Positions 5,929-11,709 of a DNA stretch of 11,709 bases are shown here, in pieces. The position numbers and the translations under genes are program-made. Origin of the DNA: Acidilobaceae archaeon (GTDB lineage Archaea > Thermoproteota > Thermoprotei_A > Sulfolobales > Acidilobaceae); assembly GCA_026985385.1 (NCBI GenBank), contig JALSQM010000069.1:1-11709 (forward strand), given 5' to 3'. The stretch's first letter is position 1, and the number at the start of each line of letters is the position of its first letter. The notes beneath the pieces are model-generated. The model was not told the DNA's origin, made no database searches, and saw only the letters and a program-made list of their open reading frames with translations.

Positions 5929-5992
5929 CCCCAACCCCCCAGCCCACCCACAGGCCCCTAGAGTGGGCCTCGGAGGCTAGAGGTGCAAGCTT

Positions 5993-7006
5993 GTGGCGGG
6001 CCTCGCTAGGTACGTGGCTGTGAGGGCCTCGCTGATAATACCCACGATACTGATACTCTACACTCTAGTCTTCATAATACTCAGGGTCATACCCGGTAAC
6101 CCCGTTGAGGCGGTTCTCGGCACTAGGTATGTGCCGCCAGAGGTGATTAAGGAGGAGATGCACAGGCTCGGCCTCGACAAGCCCCTATACGTCCAGTACT
6201 TCGACTACCTCTGGAGGGTGCTACACGGCGACTTCGGTGAGAGCCTCGTCGTTAGGGGGAGGCCCATAGCGGCCGACCTGAAGTATAGGATCCCGGCCAC
6301 CATAGAGCTCGTGGTTGCAGGCTTCATAGTAAGCGTGCTCCTGGGGATAGCGACGGGCACGGCTGCAGCTGTTAGGAGGGGCTCGAGGCTAGACTACGCC
6401 ATGAGGCTCTACGGCATCGTCACCTACACGCTCTTCATACCATGGGTTGGTGCGCTCCTCATACTACTCTTCGCCGTGCACCTACACTGGCTACCCGCCG
6501 GGGGGAGGCTGAGCGCCTCGGTCTCCCTCCACAGGATAACGGGGATCTACACGCTCGACGCCCTGATAACCGGTAACTGGCCGGCCTTCCTCGATGCGTT
6601 GCGCCACCTAGTGCTGCCGGCCTTCACGCTAGGCCTAGTCCTGAGCGGGCCCTACACGAGGCTGGTGAGGGCCAACCTCTCGGATGTGCTGCAATCCGAC
6701 TTCATAAGGGCCTACAGGGCGAGGGGGCTGCGTGAGGGTAAGGTGCTACGCTACGCCCTCAGGAACGCCCTCATACCGGTAGTGACCTACATGGGCCTGC
6801 AGCTAGCCATACTCCTAGGCGGTGCGGTGCTGACGGAGACTACCTACTCCTGGCCGGGCCTGGGGAGCTACCTCTACGAGAGGATAAGCCTGAGGGACTA
6901 CCCCGCCATAGAGGGCACTGTGATAGTCTTCGCTTTCATCGTAAGCGTTATCAGCCTGATAGTAGACGTGATCTACGCCTTCATAGACCCGAGGATCAGG
7001 TACTAG
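5993..7006 (+). CDS. dppB: ABC importer permease, DppB/OppB type
   Basis: A 337-residue inner-membrane permease with six predicted helices. The N-terminal helix is followed by the family motif FIILRVIPGNPVE, then LGLDKPLYVQYFDYL and a GDFGES element typical of DppB/OppB. The cytoplasmic EAA loop that docks on the ATPases is present as SDFIRAYRARGLREGKVL followed by HALIPV-like ALRNALIPV. The C-terminus ends YAFIDPRIRY, the usual last residues of this family. GTG at 5993 is the start: GAGGTG lies 7 nt upstream, and the TTG two bases earlier is out of frame. It forms a heterodimer with the next gene product. The stop is 12 nt before the next start. Confidence 0.93.
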   Translation: MAGLARYVAVRASLIIPTILILYTLVFIILRVIPGNPVEAVLGTRYVPPEVIKEEMHRLGLDKPLYVQYFDYLWRVLHGDFGESLVVRGRPIAADLKYRIPATIELVVAGFIVSVLLGIATGTAAAVRRGSRLDYAMRLYGIVTYTLFIPWVGALLILLFAVHLHWLPAGGRLSASVSLHRITGIYTLDALITGNWPAFLDALRHLVLPAFTLGLVLSGPYTRLVRANLSDVLQSDFIRAYRARGLREGKVLRYALRNALIPVVTYMGLQLAILLGGAVLTETTYSWPGLGSYLYERISLRDYPAIEGTVIVFAFIVSVISLIVDVIYAFIDPRIRY

Positions 7007-7018
7007 GGGTGCCAGCCC

Positions 7019-7888
7019 TTGAGCGCCGGGAGGGTGGTGGAGGCACTCAAGGCCCCCTTCAGGGGCCCCGGCAGGGGCCTCTTCACGGCGGGCCTAGCCA
7101 TAGTTCTGGTGTTCGTGGTGATGGCGGTATTCGCGCCGTGGATAGCCCCCTACGGCCCCACTGAGAGGAGCGTGCCCCTCCAGCTCGCCGCGGAGCCCCA
7201 GCCCCCAAGCTGGAGGCACCCCATGGGCACGGCGCAGCTGGGCTATGACGTGTTCTCGAGGGTTGTCTGGGGCAGCAGGGTGGTCCTATACGTTGTAACC
7301 CTCTCCGCCATACTATCGATGGCGATAGGGGTCCCGCTAGGCCTGGTCTCGGGCTACTACGGAGGCCCCCTCGACAGGGGCCTGAGCATGGTGATGGACA
7401 GCATCTACGCCTTCCCAGGTATAGTGCTGGCCATAGCAGTCGCGAGCGTCCTGGGGCCGAGCCCGACCAACGCTGCAATATCACTGAGCGTCGTGTACGT
7501 CCCAACATTCTTCAGGATGGTCAGGGGGCAGACCCTCGAGGTGAGGGAGAGCCTCTACATAGAGGCCGCCAGGGCCCTCGGCTACCCTGATAGGGTGACG
7601 CTCCTAAGCCACATACTACCCAACGTCGCCCCGACGACGCTGGTTGTCTTCGGCCTAGCCGCCACGGACGCCATACTGACGGAGGCGGGCCTGGCCTTCT
7701 TCGGCCTCACAGTCTCCTACCCCCAGCCCGACTGGGGCCTAGACCTGAGGATGGCCCTCAAGGACATACCCAACGGCGTGTGGTGGACAACATTCTTCCC
7801 GGGCCTCGCGATAACACTCCTGGCCCTAGGCTTCGCACTCATAGGGGAGGGTCTCGGGGAGAGGTACGCCATAAGGACTGAGAGGTGA
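7019..7888 (+). CDS. dppC: ABC importer permease, DppC/OppC type
   Basis: A 289-residue permease partner of DppB. It has an N-terminal helix ending in FAPWIAPYGPTE, the family motif HPMGTAQLGYDVFSRVVWG, and further helices. The EAA loop is RESLYIEAARALGYPDRV followed by HILPNV. The C-terminal end LGFALIGEGLGERY matches the usual LGDGLRD-type ending, though with Glu where Asp is common. The TTG start at 7019 is supported by AGGGGTG (7005-7011) 7 nt upstream, overlapping the dppB stop, and by the expected N-terminal length. The stop TGA sits inside the ribosome site of the next gene, which suggests coupled translation. Confidence 0.92.
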   Translation: MSAGRVVEALKAPFRGPGRGLFTAGLAIVLVFVVMAVFAPWIAPYGPTERSVPLQLAAEPQPPSWRHPMGTAQLGYDVFSRVVWGSRVVLYVVTLSAILSMAIGVPLGLVSGYYGGPLDRGLSMVMDSIYAFPGIVLAIAVASVLGPSPTNAAISLSVVYVPTFFRMVRGQTLEVRESLYIEAARALGYPDRVTLLSHILPNVAPTTLVVFGLAATDAILTEAGLAFFGLTVSYPQPDWGLDLRMALKDIPNGVWWTTFFPGLAITLLALGFALIGEGLGERYAIRTER

Positions 7889-7894
7889 GCCCCG

Positions 7895-8860
7895 GTGGGG
7901 GAGCCGATACTACAGCTCAGGGACCTGAGGGTCTACTACTACACCCTCCTGGGGGCGGTGAGGGCCGTCGACGGAGTCACAATGGACGTGGGGAGGGGGG
8001 AGTGGGTCAGCATCGTGGGGGAGAGCGGCTCGGGCAAGAGCACCCTCGCACTCGCCATAATGAGGCTCGTCCCTCCCCCGGGTAGGATCGTTGGGGGCTC
8101 CATACTCTTCGACGGCACCGACCTGACCAGGCTGAGCGAGGCCGAGATGAGGAGGATAAGGGGTAGGAGGATAGGTATGGTGTTCCAGGACCCCATGGCC
8201 AGCCTGGACCCCGTGAGGAGGATCGGCGACCAGATAGCCGACGTGTACCTAGAGCACGGAGTCGCCTCGAGTAAAGGCGAGGCGATCAGGATGGCCGGTG
8301 AGGCCCTCGAGATGGCCGGCCTCCCGAGGGACTGGGTCGACAGGTACCCGCACCAGCTCAGCGGGGGCCAGAGGCAGAGGGCCCTCATAGCGGCCGCCGT
8401 CGCCCTGAAGCCGGAGCTGCTCATAGCGGATGAGCCCACGACCGCGCTAGACGTGATAGTCCAGGCCAAGATAATGGATCTAATCGAGGGGCTCAAGAGG
8501 GAGCTGGGGATGACCGTTATACTGATAACACACGATATAGCACTAGCGGCTGAGAGGAGCACCAGGATAGCGGTCATGTACGCTGGGAAGCTCGTCGAGT
8601 ACGGGCCGGTAGACGCCATAGTAGAGGATCCACTACACCCCTACACGAGGGGCCTCATCGAGAGCGCCCCAGACCTCTGGGGAGAGAAGAGGCTGAGGGG
8701 GATCCCCGGCTACCCGCCAGACCTCAGGAGGCCCCCGAGCGGCTGCAGGTTCCACCCGCGCTGCCCCCTAGCCCTCGAGAGGTGTAGGAGCGAGGAGCCC
8801 CCCCTCGTGAGGGTCGGGGACAGGCTGGTGGCGTGCTTCAGGGCCCTCGAGAGGAGGTGA
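7895..8860 (+). CDS. dppD: ABC importer ATPase, DppD/OppD type
   Basis: A 321-residue cytoplasmic ATPase with complete motifs: Walker A GESGSGKS (42-49), Q-loop Gln98 in VFQDP, signature LSGGQ (155-159), Walker B LLIADEP with Asp179-Glu180, D-loop ALD (184-186) and H-loop His213. The C-terminal oligopeptide-transporter domain has four Cys spaced C-x5-C-x6-C-x16-C in its CRFHPRC ... ERC ... VAC region. In some bacterial DppD-type proteins this cysteine set binds a [4Fe-4S] cluster. GTG at 7895 is the start, with GAGGTGA 6 nt upstream overlapping the dppC stop. It should pair with the next gene product as the ATPase heterodimer. Confidence 0.95.
   Translation: MGEPILQLRDLRVYYYTLLGAVRAVDGVTMDVGRGEWVSIVGESGSGKSTLALAIMRLVPPPGRIVGGSILFDGTDLTRLSEAEMRRIRGRRIGMVFQDPMASLDPVRRIGDQIADVYLEHGVASSKGEAIRMAGEALEMAGLPRDWVDRYPHQLSGGQRQRALIAAAVALKPELLIADEPTTALDVIVQAKIMDLIEGLKRELGMTVILITHDIALAAERSTRIAVMYAGKLVEYGPVDAIVEDPLHPYTRGLIESAPDLWGEKRLRGIPGYPPDLRRPPSGCRFHPRCPLALERCRSEEPPLVRVGDRLVACFRALERR
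8741..8800 (+). repeat. 60-bp segment shared by dppD and dppF 3' ends (copy 1)
   Basis: This segment encodes the Cys-containing GCRFHPRC ... ERCRSEEP motif of DppD. By hand alignment it matches 9729-9788 of dppF at 52 of 60 positions without gaps, including a 17-nt identical start and a 24-nt identical end. Identity extends to synonymous positions, so it is closer than protein conservation alone requires. Confidence 0.7.
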
Positions 8861-8867
8861 GGAGCCG

Positions 8868-9887
8868 GTGCCGGGCGGCGTCATCCTGGAGGCTGTGGGG
8901 CTGCGGAAGTACTTCGTTAAGGGCGGCGGGATCCTCGGGGGGCCTAGGAGGGTGATAAAGGCGGTTGACGGCGTCACCTTCACCCTGAGGAGGGGCGAGA
9001 CGCTAGCCCTAGTCGGCGAGTCCGGGAGCGGTAAGACGACTACCGGCAAGCTCGTCCTCAGGCTCCTAGAGCCGGACTCGGGGAGGATAATCTTCGACGG
9101 GGAGGACATAACACACCTCCCCGAGTCCAAGCTCAGGCCCCTGAGGCCCAGGATGCAGATGATCTACCAGGACCCCTACTGGAGCCTCAACCCCAGGAAG
9201 CCCGTGGGGGAGGCGGTAGCGGAGCCCCTCATAGTCCACGGCCTAGCCTCGAGGGAGGAGGCCCGGCGTGAGGCGTTGAAGCTCCTCGAGAGGGTGGGCC
9301 TCACGCCGCCGGAGGACTTCTACTGGAGGATCCCAGCCCAGCTGAGCGGGGGCCAGAGGCAGAGGGTCGTGATAGCTAGGGCGATGATACTGAAGCCGGA
9401 GCTAGTCGTCGCCGACGAGCCCGTCTCGATGATAGACGTCTCGATGAGGGCTGAGATACTCAGGCTCCTCAAGGACTTCCAGAGGGACTACGGCCTCGCA
9501 ATGATATTCATAACACACGACCTATCAGTGGCCAGGCTCGTGGCTGATAGGATAGCCATAATGTACCTCGGCAGGATAGTCGAGATGGGCCCCGCCGACG
9601 CCATACTAGAGGATCCCAGGCACCCCTACACGGCGGCCCTCATAACAGCGGCCCCCAGCGTGAGGCTGAGGAGGAGGCGCCGCTACGAGATCCGGGGGGA
9701 GATAGCCGACCCCAGCAGGATCCCGGGCGGCTGCAGGTTCCACCCCAGGTGCCCGAGGGCCCTAGAGAGGTGTAGGAGCGAGGAGCCCGAGCTAGCCGAG
9801 TCAGAGCCGGGGAGGCTAGTGGCGTGCCACAACCCCCTACCCAAGGGCTGGCTCTCCAAGTGGCTATCCTCGGGTGGAGCCAGCTAA
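8868..9887 (+). CDS. dppF: ABC importer ATPase, DppF/OppF type
   Basis: A 339-residue ATPase with Walker A GESGSGKT (50-57), Q-loop Gln101 in IYQDP, LSGGQ (159-163), Walker B LVVADEP with Asp183-Glu184 followed by VSMID, and the THD H-loop. The substitution of Tyr for Phe in IYQDPY and the VSM after Walker B are typical of DppF/OppF rather than DppD. The C-terminal domain repeats the four-Cys pattern, C-x5-C-x6-C-x17-C. The His that often precedes the signature (PHQLSGGQ) is Ala here (PAQLSGGQ). GTG at 8868 is set by GGAGGTG 8 nt upstream, overlapping the dppD stop. Its 3' part is very similar at DNA level to that of dppD. Confidence 0.95.
   Translation: MPGGVILEAVGLRKYFVKGGGILGGPRRVIKAVDGVTFTLRRGETLALVGESGSGKTTTGKLVLRLLEPDSGRIIFDGEDITHLPESKLRPLRPRMQMIYQDPYWSLNPRKPVGEAVAEPLIVHGLASREEARREALKLLERVGLTPPEDFYWRIPAQLSGGQRQRVVIARAMILKPELVVADEPVSMIDVSMRAEILRLLKDFQRDYGLAMIFITHDLSVARLVADRIAIMYLGRIVEMGPADAILEDPRHPYTAALITAAPSVRLRRRRRYEIRGEIADPSRIPGGCRFHPRCPRALERCRSEEPELAESEPGRLVACHNPLPKGWLSKWLSSGGAS
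9729..9788 (+). repeat. 60-bp segment shared by dppD and dppF 3' ends (copy 2)
   Basis: This is the partner of 8741-8800, in direct orientation 988 nt downstream, encoding the same GCRFHPRC ... ERCRSEEP motif in DppF. The eight differences cluster in the middle and change residues there (Pro-Leu to Pro-Arg), while both ends are identical. Confidence 0.7.
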
Positions 9888-9928
9888 TAGGCCCGGGGGG
9901 CACGCGGAGGCCCCGCGGAGGAGCCGCT

Positions 9929-11011
9929 TTGAGCTGGTCTAGGGCTAGGGAGCTACTCTCCAGGCTCTCACCCCCCGTGATAGTGATGCACTGGGACATG
10001 GATGGCGTTGCATCGGCCACCCTAGCAGCCCAGGCCTCCGGCAAGCCGGGGGAGGCCGCCTTCGCCTCCCCAAACTTCCGCTACGCCTTCGACAAGCCCT
10101 TCCTAGACAGGGTTAGGGGCCTGGCGAGGGGTAGGAAGCTCCTAGTAGTGGTTGACCTGGCAATCCCCGGTGGAAGCGTTAAGCTCCTGCAGCGCTACAC
10201 CGCTAGGCCCGCCGTTGTCCTGGATCACCACGTCCAGCCGGAGCCCCCCGATGACCCGGCGATAACCTACGTCAACCCAGCGGCGCGCGGGGATCCCGCT
10301 GGCAACTGGCCCAGCGCAGCCCATGTAATAGCCAGCGTAACGGGTGTGGGTGACCCCCTGCTAGTCGCAGCCAGCATAGTGGGCGACCTAGGCCCAGCGG
10401 CCCGGGCTAACAGGTGGTATCAGAACTACATGGTTAAGGCGGGCCTCGACCCCGCGAGAGACTACCATATCCCGGAGGCCTGCGCCTCCCTAGTGGACTC
10501 GGCCTCCACCATGGGTAGGCTAGACGTAATCGAGGCTCTCCCCGCCAGGCTCTCCCTGGAGGAGGAGCCCTGCATGCTCATACTCGAGGACGGGCTCCTC
10601 CACAGCCTGAAGGCCCAGGCGGAGGCCGAGCTAGAGCAGCTCCTGGACATGGCTGAGGAGGCCGTGGAGGAGCCGATTCCAGGAGTGCTCCTCTACAGGC
10701 TCGAGGGCGGGGGGAGGCACGCGAGCAAGCTGGCGAGGCGCTTGGCCCTCAAGCACTCGGATAAGATAGTGGTGGTAGCATACAAGTCCAAGGCCACCGG
10801 GGAGGAGAGGGTCTACGCGCGCACCTACAAAAGGGGCGCCCCACTCCTAGCCTCCAGGGCCGTGGTATCGAGGCTGAGGTCACTGGGCCTCAGCGCCGGG
10901 GGCAAGAGCCAAGGCCCAAACAACGTGCTAGCCGTGGAGGCGCCCCCCGGCAGGCTGGAGGAGGCACTCGAAGCCGTCCTAGAGGAGCTCAGGGGGCTAC
11001 TGGCCCGCTAG
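9929..11011 (+). CDS. DHH-family phosphoesterase
   Basis: A 360-residue protein with the DHH catalytic motifs: HWDMDG (21-26, motif I Asp23 and Asp25), VVDLAIPG (74-81, motif II Asp76), LDHH (98-101, motif III) and VGDLG (151-155, motif IV Asp153). Together these bind two Mn/Mg ions. The C-terminal half contains GGGRHASKLARRLA (260-273), comparable to the DHHA1 Gly-Gly-Gly substrate-binding loop. It should hydrolyse phosphodiesters in short oligonucleotides, ssDNA or RNA, or dinucleotides; the exact substrate is unknown. The TTG start at 9929 is preferred because GGAGGAG lies 5 nt upstream. The in-frame ATG at 9824 lies inside dppF and adds 35 residues of Pro/Gly/Arg-rich sequence with no family character. 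The start is 41 nt after dppF, so co-transcription is possible. Confidence 0.88.
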   Translation: MSWSRARELLSRLSPPVIVMHWDMDGVASATLAAQASGKPGEAAFASPNFRYAFDKPFLDRVRGLARGRKLLVVVDLAIPGGSVKLLQRYTARPAVVLDHHVQPEPPDDPAITYVNPAARGDPAGNWPSAAHVIASVTGVGDPLLVAASIVGDLGPAARANRWYQNYMVKAGLDPARDYHIPEACASLVDSASTMGRLDVIEALPARLSLEEEPCMLILEDGLLHSLKAQAEAELEQLLDMAEEAVEEPIPGVLLYRLEGGGRHASKLARRLALKHSDKIVVVAYKSKATGEERVYARTYKRGAPLLASRAVVSRLRSLGLSAGGKSQGPNNVLAVEAPPGRLEEALEAVLEELRGLLAR

Positions 11012-11117
11012 CGGGGGCGCGGGTCGGACCCTCGGTGGGACTACCACGCTCACCACTCACCCGAAAACTCCCACGTCATCCCCGCACCCCCACGCTGTGG
11101 AGGGGGTGCTCCAGGGC

Positions 11118-11147
11118 TTTAGTAGGCCGCTGCAGGGCCCCCAGCGG
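11118..11147 (+). promoter_or_regulatory. Possible TATA box and CCGCTG-N9-CAGCGG dyad before the E1-like gene
   Basis: In the 142-nt gap after the DHH gene, TTTAGTA (11118-11124) lies about 33 nt before the ATG at 11154 and could be a TATA box for a short-leader transcript. Between them is a perfect 6-bp inverted repeat, CCGCTG (11127-11132) and CAGCGG (11142-11147), which could be an operator or an mRNA hairpin just before the start codon. The rest of the gap (11012-11117) is C-rich, with no feature I can support. Confidence 0.3.
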
Positions 11148-11153
11148 GGTGGG

Positions 11154-11709
11154 ATGGCTGTGGCGTCGAGAGGGATCCCTGGCCTGGAGAGGTACTCGAG
11201 GCAGCTCGGAATCCTCGGCCTCAAGGGCCAAGAGGCCCTGGCGAGGGCCCGCGTGGCGGTAGTGGGCCTCGGCGGCTTGGGGAGCGCTGTGAGCCTTTAC
11301 CTAGCAGCGGCCGGGGTGGGTGAGATGGTGCTCGTGGATCCCGACAGGGTTGAGGTGCACAACCTCAACAGGCAGGTACTCTACGAGGCCGCTGACATAG
11401 GCATACCTAAGGCCTTCCTAGCGGCTAGGAGGCTTAAGGCGCTTAACCCCGAGGTCGATGTGAGGCCCGTCACCGACGGGGTGTCTGGGGGGAGGGTCGG
11501 GGAGATAGTTGGCGATGTCGACGTTATCGTTGATGCACTGGATAACTGGGAGGCGAGGCTCGCCCTCGACGAGTACGCCTGGGAGAGGGGGATCCCCCTA
11601 GTTCACGCGGCCGTTGATAGGTGGTATGGCCAGCTGACAGTAGTTAAGAGGGGCGTGACCTCATGCCTAGCATGCATCGCCCCAAGGAGCCCCAGCAGGC
11701 CCCCGGGGG
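11154..11709 (+). CDS. ThiF/MoeB/HesA-type E1-like activating enzyme (partial, N-terminal part)
   Basis: This is the first 185 residues of an E1-like adenylyltransferase that activates a ubiquitin-like sulfur carrier (MoaD, ThiS or archaeal SAMP/Urm1 type). Visible motifs are ERYSRQLGILG (12-22), the nucleotide-binding GLGGLGS (38-44), Asp62 at the end of the second strand, NLNRQ (70-74) with the catalytic Arg73, the conserved Asp130 in DALDN, and CLAC (171-174), the first Cys pair of the usual structural zinc site. ATG at 11154 gives an 11-residue lead before the family motif. An in-frame GTG at 11106 would add 16 residues and is less likely. The window edge removes the C-terminus, so the partner (MoaD, ThiS or SAMP) and any rhodanese domain cannot be determined. 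Confidence 0.92.
   Translation, partial: MAVASRGIPGLERYSRQLGILGLKGQEALARARVAVVGLGGLGSAVSLYLAAAGVGEMVLVDPDRVEVHNLNRQVLYEAADIGIPKAFLAARRLKALNPEVDVRPVTDGVSGGRVGEIVGDVDVIVDALDNWEARLALDEYAWERGIPLVHAAVDRWYGQLTVVKRGVTSCLACIAPRSPSRPPG

Noticed and set aside
7939..8619. 226-codon minus-strand open frame over dppD
   Set aside because: Its Ser/Ile/Leu-rich composition is that of antisense to the Walker and signature motifs of dppD. It has no independent support.
9824..9928. ATG inside dppF as start of the DHH gene
   Set aside because: It would overlap dppF by 64 nt and add non-conserved residues. TTG at 9929 has GGAGGAG at good spacing.
11035..11262. 75-codon plus-strand frame before the E1-like gene
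   Set aside because: It overlaps the E1-like coding region in another frame, is Arg/Trp/Pro-rich and lacks a ribosome site.
1..11709. Mobile element, CRISPR, tRNA, rRNA or defence system
   Set aside because: I found no transposase, integrase, regular spaced repeats, tRNA-like cloverleaf with CCA-proximal stem, or nuclease/helicase cluster. Base and codon use look uniform, so there is no sign of a recent insertion.

Overview
The window looks like chromosomal DNA from a GC-rich hyperthermophilic archaeon of the Thermoproteota (Crenarchaeota), most likely Desulfurococcales or Acidilobales, though no species can be named. The signs are arginine coded mostly by AGG, isoleucine mostly by ATA, frequent GTG and TTG starts with GGAGGTGA-like ribosome sites, a T-rich TATA box about 30 nt before a start with no ribosome site, and archaeal-style DppBCDF, DHH phosphoesterase and E1-like proteins. 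I saw no mobile element, CRISPR array, tRNA or rRNA.

Layout. 1-150: the C-terminal end of an unidentified gene. 276-2193: a two-gene unit with a 77-residue two-helix membrane protein followed by a sodium:solute symporter (SSS) family permease. It sits behind an AT-rich promoter island containing a perfect dyad. 2261-3350: a 222-residue protein of unknown function with its own promoter, overlapping a UspA-fold protein. 3301-4077 (minus strand): a metallophosphoesterase that converges on, and overlaps, the UspA gene. 4173-9887: a complete family-5 (peptide/nickel/oligosaccharide class) ABC uptake operon. It encodes a membrane-anchored solute-binding protein on a Thr-rich stalk, two permeases and two ATPases. 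9929-11011: a DHH-family phosphoesterase, 41 nt after the last ABC gene. 11154-11709: the N-terminal 185 residues of a ThiF/MoeB/HesA-type E1-like enzyme, cut by the window edge.

Functionally this is mainly nutrient uptake: a secondary transporter with a candidate small partner subunit, and a binding-protein-dependent ABC importer. Housekeeping phosphoesterases, a Usp protein and a sulfur-carrier activating enzyme surround these. The metallophosphoesterase and the ABC operon diverge from a 95-bp gap holding one A/T-rich box flanked by two dyads, so one promoter region may serve both.

I did not find a clear new multi-gene defence or mobile system. The most unusual points are the two-fold repeated motif in the unknown 222-residue protein, the altered cation-site motif in the symporter, the degenerate nucleotide-binding motifs of the Usp protein, and the operator-like dyads at three promoters.
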